Positions 1-5,952 of a stretch of 7,251 bases of DNA are shown one piece after another. Source of the DNA: an uncultured Clostridia bacterium. Its GTDB lineage: Bacteria; Bacillota; Clostridia; Christensenellales; Borkfalkiaceae. The translations under genes and the position numbers were made by a program. The stretch is taken from contig CAMAHZ010000065.1 of the NCBI GenBank assembly GCA_945834965.1, forward strand, positions 1-7,251. The letters run 5' to 3'. Numbering within the stretch: the stretch's first letter is position 1; each line of letters opens with the position of its first letter. The notes beneath the pieces are model-generated. The model was not told the DNA's origin, did no database searches, and saw only the letters and a list, made by a program, of their open reading frames with translations.

Positions 1-125
1 TTGCAATCAATTTGCGGTCAAGTTTAAACGTTAGTGTTAAAAGGCAAGATTTATATTATAGCAAGTTTATCGTTTATTAATAGTCCTTTTTACATTTTTA
101 AGACGTATTTGCGAATACTTATTAT

Positions 126-797
126 ATGGCTTTGGTATTCGTTAGGACGGCGATAATATTTTTCGTTCTTTTATCGGTTATGCGGCTTATGGGTAAAAGT
201 CAGATAGGCGAAATGCAGCCGTTTGAGTTCGTTATAACCCTGCTTATTGCAGAGCTTGCCTGCATACCTATGGCGGACAGCTCCGTCCCCCTTTTATACG
301 GCGTTATTTCCATTTTGGCTATTTTTATTCTCCACCAAATCGTTTGGCTTTTGGATATGTGGTTTACGCCTATGAAAACGGTAATTTGCGGTAAACCAAG
401 CCTTGTAATAAACAGGCAGGGCGTGGACAGCTATCAGCTTAGAAAAAACAACCTTGAAATTTCCGACCTTATTGAGAGTATGCGCGGTGCGGGGTATTTC
501 AATTTAGACGACGTGTATTACGGCTTATACGAATCGAATGGCAGTTTTTCGGCGTTGCCAAAAGAAAAGATTACGCAGTCTCTACCCCTTTTAATTATTG
601 AAAACGGCAAGAAAAACGCCAAAAATATGGGGCTTGCAGGAATAGGCGAAAACGAGCTTTCAAGCCTTTTGCACGGTCAAAACGTAAAGCTGAAAAACGT
701 GTTGGTTTTGACCGTTGACGGCAACGGCAGGGTTTACTTTCAGCAAAAGGGAAAGCCGTATAAAATACTAAACTGTAAGGTGCGTTCACAATGGTAA
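126..797 (+). CDS. DUF421 (YetF-like) membrane protein
   Basis: A 223-residue protein of the DUF421/YetF family, whose biochemical role is not established; B. subtilis has several paralogues. Three hydrophobic segments fill the N-terminal third (about residues 3-22, 33-50 and 55-77). The family signature R-L-M-G-K-x-Q-I-G-E-x-Q-P-F-E-F at residues 20-35 and the A-E-L-A-x-I-P-M stretch (42-49) are intact. The rest (about 85-223) is the soluble DUF421 domain, probably cytoplasmic, with C-G-K-P-S at 88-92, L-R-K-N-N-L at 105-110 and G-Y-F-N-L-D-D-V at 123-130. The length is typical. The ATG is the only possible start: an in-frame stop lies at 99-101 and no GTG or TTG falls between. No Shine-Dalgarno sequence precedes it. 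Its 3' end overlaps the next gene by 7 bases, so the two are probably co-expressed. Confidence 0.92.
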   Translation: MALVFVRTAIIFFVLLSVMRLMGKSQIGEMQPFEFVITLLIAELACIPMADSSVPLLYGVISILAIFILHQIVWLLDMWFTPMKTVICGKPSLVINRQGVDSYQLRKNNLEISDLIESMRGAGYFNLDDVYYGLYESNGSFSALPKEKITQSLPLLIIENGKKNAKNMGLAGIGENELSSLLHGQNVKLKNVLVLTVDGNGRVYFQQKGKPYKILNCKVRSQW

Positions 798-1168
798 GGT
801 CTATTATTTACACTATTGTGGCGGCGCTTTTGTGCGTTGGTTTTTTTATCTGGACGGACGTATATATCTCAACGCAGTTCGGGCAGTTTAACCAAGTGTT
901 GAACACGCTGTACGATAAGGTTGAAAACCGTACGGCAAACCGAGAAGACGCCTACGCCGTAAGGGATATGTGGGCGGACAAAAAGGAAAAATTACACGTT
1001 TTTATTCCGCATAACGACATCTCCTACGTAGATTACTGGCTTTCGGAAGCCTGCTCGCTCATCTATAAAAGCGAGTACGATTTGGCTTTGGGTAAGATTG
1101 AAGTGCTTTTAGAAATCACCAAAAACCTGCCCGACGCCTATATTATTAAATTAGAAAACGTATTCTAA
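791..1168 (+). CDS. DUF4363 family small membrane-anchored protein
   Basis: A 125-residue protein that I place in the DUF4363 family, of unknown function. It has one N-terminal hydrophobic helix (about residues 4-22) that could be a signal anchor, followed by a probably extracytoplasmic helical domain. Family-like features are the W-x-x-K-K-E-K-L-x-V-F-I-P-H-N-D-I run at about 61-77 and the C-terminal L-P-D-A-Y-I-I-K-L-E-N-V-F ending. The ATG overlaps the end of the DUF421 gene by 7 bases, and AAGGTG at 777-782 inside that gene can serve as ribosome binding site, so translational coupling is likely. DUF421 and DUF4363 genes are often neighbours in Clostridia, which supports the call and suggests a joint envelope role; that role is inference. 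No convincing terminator follows the stop codon. Confidence 0.8.
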   Translation: MVRSIIYTIVAALLCVGFFIWTDVYISTQFGQFNQVLNTLYDKVENRTANREDAYAVRDMWADKKEKLHVFIPHNDISYVDYWLSEACSLIYKSEYDLALGKIEVLLEITKNLPDAYIIKLENVF

Positions 1169-1201
1169 CGCAATAATCGTCTTTTAACGCCTTTCTTTTA
1201 T

Positions 1202-1230
1202 TTGACAACCCTTTGGCAAAATGGTATTAT
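1202..1230 (+). promoter_or_regulatory. Vegetative (sigma-A type) promoter of the pheST operon
   Basis: A perfect -35 box TTGACA lies at 1202-1207. It is followed after exactly 17 bases by a -10 box TATTAT at 1225-1230, preceded by a TG extension at 1222-1223. The predicted transcription start is near 1237, just before the first structured part of the T-box leader. Box quality, spacing and position relative to the riboswitch agree, so this is a well-supported promoter read from sequence alone. Confidence 0.85.
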
Positions 1231-1471
1231 ATTGCTATAATTTTAAAGGCGTTGACTAAGACAGACGGAATGCTTTGGCAATTACAGAGAGAATGGTTCG
1301 GAAACGGCTGAAAGACCATTCAGTTGCTGCAAAACGTTATTCACTTACGAGCCGATTGAAGAAATGCTTTTTGCGTTTGGTTAAAAGCGCTTTGGCAGAG
1401 TAATGCAATCCGTATTCCCGTGCGTAAAAGGGTAATGAAGGCGGTTTGTATAGTTTTATAATCCGTGAAAT

Positions 1472-1499
1472 CAGGTGGTACCGAGCTAATTGCTCCCTG
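1472..1499 (+). promoter_or_regulatory. T-box antiterminator
   Basis: Helix CAGG/CCTG (1472-1475 with 1496-1499) and helix GAGC/GCTC (1483-1486 with 1492-1495) flank the 7-base bulge TGGTACC at 1476-1482, with loop TAATT. This is the standard T-box antiterminator layout. The bulge bases TGG can pair with the CCA end of an uncharged tRNA. The following T (1479) would pair with an A discriminator, which fits tRNA-Phe. Its 3' strand (1492-1499) is also the 5' strand of the terminator, so the two structures exclude each other. Confidence 0.95.
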
Positions 1500-1530
1500 T
1501 GCTGTGCGCAGGGAGCTTTTTCGTTTTTTT
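1492..1530 (+). terminator. T-box intrinsic terminator
   Basis: An 8-bp perfect stem GCTCCCTG/CAGGGAGC (1492-1499 with 1509-1516) closes a 9-base loop and is followed by a T tract (TTTTT at 1517-1521, then TTTTTTT at 1524-1530). It shares its 5' strand with the antiterminator, as expected for transcription attenuation of pheST when tRNA-Phe is charged. Confidence 0.93.
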
Positions 1531-1595
1531 GCAAAACGCCCTACCCCGCTACTTTTAAAAATAAAAAAGGCTTTCAAGCCTAAAAAGGAAATATT

Positions 1596-2639
1596 ATGAA
1601 CGACGTTAAACAGGTGATTGAAGAAAAAATCACGCAATTAAAGAAGAAGATTGCCGAGTCAATCGAAAAAGTGCAATCGTCTGACACACTCTACCAGATT
1701 AAGATGAAGTTCTTAGGCAGGGGCGGCGAGCTTTCGGAATTTATGAAAGTTATGAAGGACGTACCTAAGGAGGACAAGCCCACGATAGGTGCGGTGATTA
1801 ATGCGCTGAAAACCTGGGCAGAGAACGAATTTTCTAACCTTGAATCCACCATTAAGCAGTTGGAGCTTAAGGCGCAGTACAAGACCGAAGCGATAGACGT
1901 TACTATGCCCGGTCTTACCAAGCCCACGGGCGCATACCACCCCAACACCTTGGTAAGGCGCGAACTCATTTCAATTTTCGCAGGAATGGGCTTTACCGTG
2001 TTTGAAGGACCTGAAATTGAAAACGACTACTACAATTTCACCGCTTTAAACACCCCTAAGGACCACCCTGCAAGAGATATGCAGGACACCTTTTATATCA
2101 CCGAAGATTTACTTCTTCGCACGCAGACGAGCGCAGGGCAAATAAGGGTTATGGAAAAGGCTCAGCCCCCCATTAAGATTTTATCGCCCGGTAAGGTGTA
2201 CAGAAGCGACGACGACGCAACCCACTCGCCTATGTTCTCGCAGATGGAAGGTCTCGTCGTGGACAAGGGCATAACCCTTTGCGATTTGAAGGGTATGCTC
2301 GACGAGTTTGCAAGAAAGATTTTCGGCAACGGCGTAAAGACGAGACTGCGCCCTTCCTACTTCCCCTTCACCGAGCCTTCGGTTGAAGTCGACGTAAGCT
2401 GTTTTGAGTGCGGCGGTAAGGGCTGTAGGCTGTGCAAGGGCACGGGCTGGATTGAAGTGCTTGGCGCAGGTATGGTCAACAGACACGTTCTGGAAGGCTG
2501 CGGGGTTGACCCCGACGTCTATTCGGGTTTTGCCTTCGGTATGGGTATCGAGCGTATTGCAATGCTTAAGTACGGCATTAACAATATGAAGCTGTTATTT
2601 GAAGGCGACACGAGATTTTTAAAACAGTTCAAGGGCTAA
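1596..2639 (+). CDS. pheS: Phenylalanine--tRNA ligase alpha subunit
   Basis: This is the catalytic subunit of the (alpha-beta)2 class II synthetase that activates phenylalanine with ATP and esterifies it to tRNA-Phe in the cytoplasm. At 347 residues it matches the B. subtilis type (about 344). The N-terminal part (about 1-90) is a helical coiled-coil arm that contacts tRNA. The class II core follows: motif 1 around 115-142, motif 2 around 196-224 with V-Y-R-S-D-D-D-A-T-H-S, and motif 3 G-F-A-F-G-M-G-I-E-R at 311-320, which carries the alanine lining the Phe pocket. Four cysteines (269, 272, 277, 280) form a Cys4 cluster also found in other bacterial PheS. The ATG has AGGA at 1586-1589, 6 bases upstream. 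A small hairpin AGGCT/AGCCT (1568-1572 with 1577-1581) lies just before that site. pheT follows after 17 bases. Expression is governed by the T-box leader. Confidence 0.98.
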   Translation: MNDVKQVIEEKITQLKKKIAESIEKVQSSDTLYQIKMKFLGRGGELSEFMKVMKDVPKEDKPTIGAVINALKTWAENEFSNLESTIKQLELKAQYKTEAIDVTMPGLTKPTGAYHPNTLVRRELISIFAGMGFTVFEGPEIENDYYNFTALNTPKDHPARDMQDTFYITEDLLLRTQTSAGQIRVMEKAQPPIKILSPGKVYRSDDDATHSPMFSQMEGLVVDKGITLCDLKGMLDEFARKIFGNGVKTRLRPSYFPFTEPSVEVDVSCFECGGKGCRLCKGTGWIEVLGAGMVNRHVLEGCGVDPDVYSGFAFGMGIERIAMLKYGINNMKLLFEGDTRFLKQFKG

Positions 2640-2656
2640 GGAATGGGTGAAAAGAT

Positions 2657-5068
2657 ATGTTATTACCTTTAAGTTGGTTAAAAGATTACGTTGATATAGA
2701 CGTTTCCGCACAAGAGTTGCAGAAAAAACTCTTCGGTTGCGGTTTTGAAGTTGAAGAATTAATTGAAACAGGCAAGGATATTTCGGGCGTGGTCGTCGGC
2801 GAAGTTATTGAGTGCGAGCCCGTTGAAGGTACGCATTTACACGTCTGCAAGGTTGACTGCGGCGCGCTCGGCGTAAAACAGATTTGCTGCGGTGCGGACA
2901 ACGTGGAAGTCGGCATTAAAGCGCCCGTGGCGTTGCCCGGCGCAACCGTTTACGCAACCGCAAAGGACCACGTTACGGTTGAAGGCGTTATGACTATAAA
3001 GAAGGGCAAACTGCGCGGAATCGAATCCGAAGGTATGCTTTGCAGCGGCGTGGAAATAGGCGTGAACGGCGACACGTTCGACGGCGGCGACTACTGCGGA
3101 CTTCTACTTCTTCCTAAAGAATTTGAAAACGGCGCGGACGTAAAGCCCTTGGTCGGCTTAGGCGACTTTATCTTTGATATCGGTTTGACGGCTAACCGCC
3201 CCGACTGCCAGAGCATCGTGGGTATGGCGAGAGAAGTTGCGGCGGTACTTGGCAAAACGATGAAAAACCCCGACGTGAGCTATACGGCGGTACACAGCGA
3301 TAAACAAATAAAAGTTAGCGTAACCGCACCCGATTTGTGCCCGAGATATATTGCGCACTACGTTAAGGACGTAAAGGTTGCCACTTCCCCCTTATGGCTT
3401 AGAAAAAGGCTTAACCTTTGCGGAATACGCTCTATAAACACGCTCGTCGATATAACCAACTTTGTGCTTTTAGAGATGGGTCAGCCTATGCACGCATTCG
3501 ACTGCGATAAGCTTGAAGGCGGCGAAATAGTCGTAAGAAGGGCAAAAGAAAACGAAGAAATCGTAACACTTGACGAAAAGAGCTTTAAGCTGAACGGTGA
3601 AAATCTCGTTATATGCGACGGCGCTAAGCCCTGCGCGTTAGCAGGCATTATGGGCGGCGAAAACAGCGAGATTAAGGACGATACCAAAGACCTTTTATTT
3701 GAAGCGGCTAAGTTTGCACGCGACAGCGTTAGAAAAACTTCGAGAAGTTTAGGGCAGCATTCCGACTCTTCCGCCATATTTGAAAAGGGCGTATGCGAAT
3801 ACATGACCGAACTCGGTATGGCAAGGGCTTTGCACCTTATCGAAGAGCTTGACTGCGGTACCGTTACCGACGTACACGTAGACGTTAAGACGGAATTCTC
3901 TCACGACGGCAGAAAGCAAATGGAAGTAAGCCTTGAAAGAATTAACGCACTCTTAGGCATTGAAATTCCCGCCGAAGAAGCAGAAAAGATTTTAACAAGC
4001 CTTAACTTTAAGGTTGAGAGAAACGGGGATATTTTAAAGCTTGAAGTACCCCCTTACCGCGAAGATATTGACGGCTACCCCGATATTGCCGAAGAGCTTA
4101 TAAGAGAGTACGGCTACGACCACGTGGAAGGTACGTTTATGCCGTCTGCCAAGGTCACGAACGGCGGCTACAACCCCGAACAAAAGGCTGAAAACAAGCT
4201 TATCGACAAGCTCGTTTCGATGGGATTGTACGAAATTTCAACCTACTCATTCTACTCGGAAAAGGATTTGGATATGCTCCACTTCCCCAAAGAGAGCGAA
4301 GAGAGAAAGTTTATTAAAATTAAAAACCCCATAAGCGAAGATTTGGGCATTATGCGCACCACGCTTGCGCCTTCTATGGTCAACACTATAGTGCGCAACT
4401 TAAGGCGCAACAATATGCAGGGCGGACTTTTTGAAATTTCTAAGGTGTATATACCCAAACAACTGCCCTTGACTTCCTTCCCCGAAGAGAAATTACGCCT
4501 TTGCATAGGTATGTTCGGCGACTTGACCTTCTATACCATCAAGGGTATTTTGGAAGGCGTTGCGGACAGCCTTAATACTAAGTTTGAGTATACCGCCGCG
4601 CAGAAGTGCTATATGCACCCCGGCGTGTGCGCTGAAGTTTCTTGCGACGGCGAAGTTTTGGGCTACGTGGGAAGGCTTGACCCCGTAATTGCAGGCGAGC
4701 TTGCTATGGACAGAAAGGCGTTTATTGCCGAGCTTGACTATGAAAAGCTTTTATCGCACGCAAAGGCTTTCAAGTTTACGCCCCTGCCTAAGTTCCCCGA
4801 ACAGGTCAGAGATTTGGCTTTGGTTGCCGATAGCTCCGTTATCTGCGCCGATATAGAAAAGGAAATATATAACGCTTGCAAGTACGTTACGGACGTAAAG
4901 ATGTTCGACTTCTACGTAGGTAAGCAGATAGGCGAAGGCAAGAAGTCTATGGCGTTTACCGTGACATTTACCCCTAAGGACGAAGCGTTGACCCCCGAAA
5001 AGCTTGATAACTTCGTAAAGAAGATTTTAAATAATCTTAAGTACAAATTGAACGTTGAATTGAGATAA
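2657..5068 (+). CDS. pheT: Phenylalanine--tRNA ligase beta subunit
   Basis: The 803-residue non-catalytic partner of PheS, the same length as the B. subtilis protein, has all usual domains in order. An EMAP/OB-type tRNA-binding domain spans about 44-155. The B3/B4 editing domain, which hydrolyses mischarged Tyr-tRNA-Phe, spans about 215-395 and includes N-T-L-V-D-I-T-N at 261-268 and G-Q-P-M-H-A-F-D at 275-282. The B5 domain (about 420-490) contains P-P-Y-R-E-D-I at 465-471 and E-L-I-R-E-Y-G-Y-D at 480-488. A degenerate synthetase core follows (about 505-695), then the C-terminal ferredoxin-fold anticodon-binding domain (about 708-803). In the OB domain the common H-P-x-A-D-x-L-x-V-C pattern is replaced by V-E-G-T-H-L-H-V-C (56-64). 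The ATG is served by GGTGA at 2646-2650; AAGGA overlapping the pheS stop is too distant. It is co-transcribed with pheS and ends before a strong terminator. Confidence 0.98.
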   Translation: MLLPLSWLKDYVDIDVSAQELQKKLFGCGFEVEELIETGKDISGVVVGEVIECEPVEGTHLHVCKVDCGALGVKQICCGADNVEVGIKAPVALPGATVYATAKDHVTVEGVMTIKKGKLRGIESEGMLCSGVEIGVNGDTFDGGDYCGLLLLPKEFENGADVKPLVGLGDFIFDIGLTANRPDCQSIVGMAREVAAVLGKTMKNPDVSYTAVHSDKQIKVSVTAPDLCPRYIAHYVKDVKVATSPLWLRKRLNLCGIRSINTLVDITNFVLLEMGQPMHAFDCDKLEGGEIVVRRAKENEEIVTLDEKSFKLNGENLVICDGAKPCALAGIMGGENSEIKDDTKDLLFEAAKFARDSVRKTSRSLGQHSDSSAIFEKGVCEYMTELGMARALHLIEELDCGTVTDVHVDVKTEFSHDGRKQMEVSLERINALLGIEIPAEEAEKILTSLNFKVERNGDILKLEVPPYREDIDGYPDIAEELIREYGYDHVEGTFMPSAKVTNGGYNPEQKAENKLIDKLVSMGLYEISTYSFYSEKDLDMLHFPKESEERKFIKIKNPISEDLGIMRTTLAPSMVNTIVRNLRRNNMQGGLFEISKVYIPKQLPLTSFPEEKLRLCIGMFGDLTFYTIKGILEGVADSLNTKFEYTAAQKCYMHPGVCAEVSCDGEVLGYVGRLDPVIAGELAMDRKAFIAELDYEKLLSHAKAFKFTPLPKFPEQVRDLALVADSSVICADIEKEIYNACKYVTDVKMFDFYVGKQIGEGKKSMAFTVTFTPKDEALTPEKLDNFVKKILNNLKYKLNVELR

Positions 5069-5083
5069 AGAGCTATTTCTTTA

Positions 5084-5121
5084 GCCCCTGCCGCAAGGTT
5101 TGCGGCAGGGGCATTTATTTT
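5084..5121 (+). terminator. Intrinsic terminator of the pheST operon
   Basis: A perfect 13-bp, GC-rich stem (5084-5096 with 5100-5112) closes a 3-base GGT loop and is followed by ATTTATTTT. It begins 15 bases after the pheT stop and fits an intrinsic terminator on the plus strand. yunB converges from the other side with its stop at 5161. The minus-strand side of the hairpin has no good T tract, so any use as a terminator for yunB is less certain. Confidence 0.9.
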
Positions 5122-5160
5122 GCGTACACCCCCATATATGGCTTAATTAACGCTAATTTA

Positions 5161-5835
5161 TTACTCTACCGAGGTAGAGTTGCCCTGCGGCACGAGCGCA
5201 GAGCCGCCCAAAAGCGAGCCTTGCAGGTAGGTATCGGGAATTTTGCCCGAAATGACGCTTTCGCAGACGAGTACTTCGGTCGTGGACGCAAGGTTGCTCG
5301 TTTTATCGGGCAGGATTATGGATATATCGGACACCACTTCTAAATACAGCGAGTGCTTGGTCTGGTTAATTCCCGCTTGAACGAACTTTGATACGAAACT
5401 GCAGTTTACGTTGGATATGGGAATGATTTTAATATTAATCTTTTTGCCGAAACCTGCGAGAGCTTCTACCCCCGTCAACGCGCCTAACGGCACTAAAATT
5501 CCTTCCGCACTCATCTTGTTTAAATTTTCCTGCGAGAGATACGCCGTATCCCTTGCAATGCGGTTAATCTTTAAGCTGTCGGTAGTGATTGTGGACACGT
5601 TACCCCCTTCGTCGTAGGTGATTTTGATTAAATCTTCGTAGCGCAGATTGTCGTTTAGCGTATAGTAGATTGCGTCGTTGACCGCAACGGTGGTTATGGA
5701 ACGAATCGTCGCTTCGCTAATTGATATTAAAATTTTTGTGACGTTGCGCTGAAAAAATAATAGCACGCCCAAAAGAATAAAGCAGATTGCCGCAACTATG
5801 ATTTTAAGCCTTGTGAACTTGGAACGCCTTTTCAT
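5161..5835 (-). CDS. yunB: Sporulation protein YunB
   Basis: A 224-residue YunB-family protein. In B. subtilis yunB is a mother-cell gene of the sigma-E regulon needed for normal sporulation; its biochemical activity is unknown. One N-terminal transmembrane helix (about residues 10-28) follows a basic start K-R-R-S-K and should anchor the protein. The conserved domain shows the family signatures P-L-G-A-L-T-G at 116-122, F-V-Q-A-G-I-N-Q-T-K-H at 151-161, L-Y-L-E-V at 163-167 and G-K-I-P-D-T-Y-L-Q near 197-205. Residues after about 206 form a short low-complexity tail. The ATG is the only option: a TAA lies in frame four codons upstream and the next internal Met is residue 108. No Shine-Dalgarno sequence is visible. 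The gene converges on pheT and diverges from mtnN, and it suggests a spore-forming lineage. Confidence 0.92.
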   Translation of the reverse strand: MKRRSKFTRLKIIVAAICFILLGVLLFFQRNVTKILISISEATIRSITTVAVNDAIYYTLNDNLRYEDLIKITYDEGGNVSTITTDSLKINRIARDTAYLSQENLNKMSAEGILVPLGALTGVEALAGFGKKINIKIIPISNVNCSFVSKFVQAGINQTKHSLYLEVVSDISIILPDKTSNLASTTEVLVCESVISGKIPDTYLQGSLLGGSALVPQGNSTSVE

Positions 5836-5841
5836 ACGAAT

Positions 5842-5870
5842 ATTTTATGTGAATATTTATTCAAATATTT
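5842..5870 (-). promoter_or_regulatory. Possible sigma-E type promoter of yunB
   Basis: Read on the minus strand, AAATATT (5870-5864) is followed after 14 bases by CATAAAAT (5849-5842). This resembles the sigma-E pattern of B. subtilis (an ATATT-type -35, then CATACA-type -10). It fits the known sigma-E control of yunB, but the region is very AT-rich and chance matches are easy. The implied start would fall at or beside the yunB ATG. Confidence 0.45.
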
Positions 5871-5907
5871 TATATTGCGCTTTGATAAATATATATAATT
5901 TACCATA

Positions 5908-5930
5908 CCGCGATTAATTGCAAATTGCGG
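5908..5930. promoter_or_regulatory. Inverted repeat overlapping the mtnN -35 box (possible operator)
   Basis: CCGCGATT (5908-5915) and AATTGCGG (5923-5930) form an inverted repeat with a 7-base spacer. Seven of eight positions match as a DNA dyad, and all eight can pair in RNA with one G-U. The dyad covers the -35 box of the mtnN promoter, a position where a bound repressor would block RNA polymerase. No regulator is identified and a chance origin cannot be excluded. Confidence 0.4.
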
Positions 5931-5946
5931 CAGGGTTTGTTATAAT
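5918..5946 (+). promoter_or_regulatory. Vegetative promoter of the mtnN-luxS unit
   Basis: A -35-like TTGCAA (5918-5923, 4 of 6 consensus) is followed after 17 bases by a perfect -10 TATAAT (5941-5946) with a TG extension at 5938-5939. The predicted transcription start, about 7 bases after the -10 box, coincides with the mtnN ATG at 5953. Confidence 0.75.
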
Positions 5947-5952
5947 AAAACT

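Larger units (their letters stand above)
1237..1530 (+). promoter_or_regulatory. T-box riboswitch leader sensing tRNA-Phe
   Basis: This leader of about 290 nt fills the 427-base gap before pheS and has the hallmarks of a T-box. The distal Stem I carries the AGAGAG motif (1286-1291), a 7-bp helix GAATGGT/ACCATTC (1291-1297 with 1315-1321) and the GCTGAAAG loop motif (1307-1314). A lower helix GCAATT/AGTTGC (1279-1284 with 1322-1327) supports Stem I. The specifier is read as TTC at 1340-1342, a phenylalanine codon followed by the usual purine, matching the gene downstream. A helix that may be Stem III lies around 1411-1440. The leader ends in mutually exclusive antiterminator and terminator structures, annotated separately. 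Uncharged tRNA-Phe should pair with the specifier and the antiterminator bulge and allow read-through into pheS; charged tRNA should leave the terminator formed. The 5' boundary is the predicted transcription start, not a measured one. Confidence 0.95.

Noticed and set aside
55..63. TGCTATAAT on the minus strand, a possible extended -10 box for a divergent upstream gene
   Set aside because: No acceptable -35 box lies at 16-18 bases, no start codon is inside the window, and AT-rich DNA gives such matches often.
1..80. Frame open from the window edge to a TAA at 78-80 (about 25 codons), possibly the tail of an upstream gene
   Set aside because: Too short to recognise any family, and another frame also stops nearby (32-34). 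It cannot be told from intergenic DNA without upstream sequence.
1568..1581. Small hairpin AGGCT/AGCCT just upstream of the pheS ribosome binding site, considered as a translational control element
   Set aside because: Only 5 bp with a TTCA loop, and the AGGA site lies outside it, so it is unlikely to hide the site.
1341..1637. Minus-strand open frame of about 98 codons across the T-box leader
   Set aside because: It lies over a conserved structured RNA and the pheS start, has no ribosome binding site, and its sequence is low in recognisable protein features.
2181..2486. Minus-strand open frame of about 100 codons inside pheS
   Set aside because: It is opposite the most conserved catalytic region of PheS and is explained by codon pattern; its product resembles nothing I know.
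3481..3804. Minus-strand open frame of about 107 codons inside pheT
   Set aside because: It is antisense to the intact B3/B4 editing domain, serine/leucine-rich as shadow frames often are, and has no start signals.
5411..5617. Plus-strand open frame opposite yunB
   Set aside because: It is a short shadow of a family-matched gene with no ribosome binding site or promoter.
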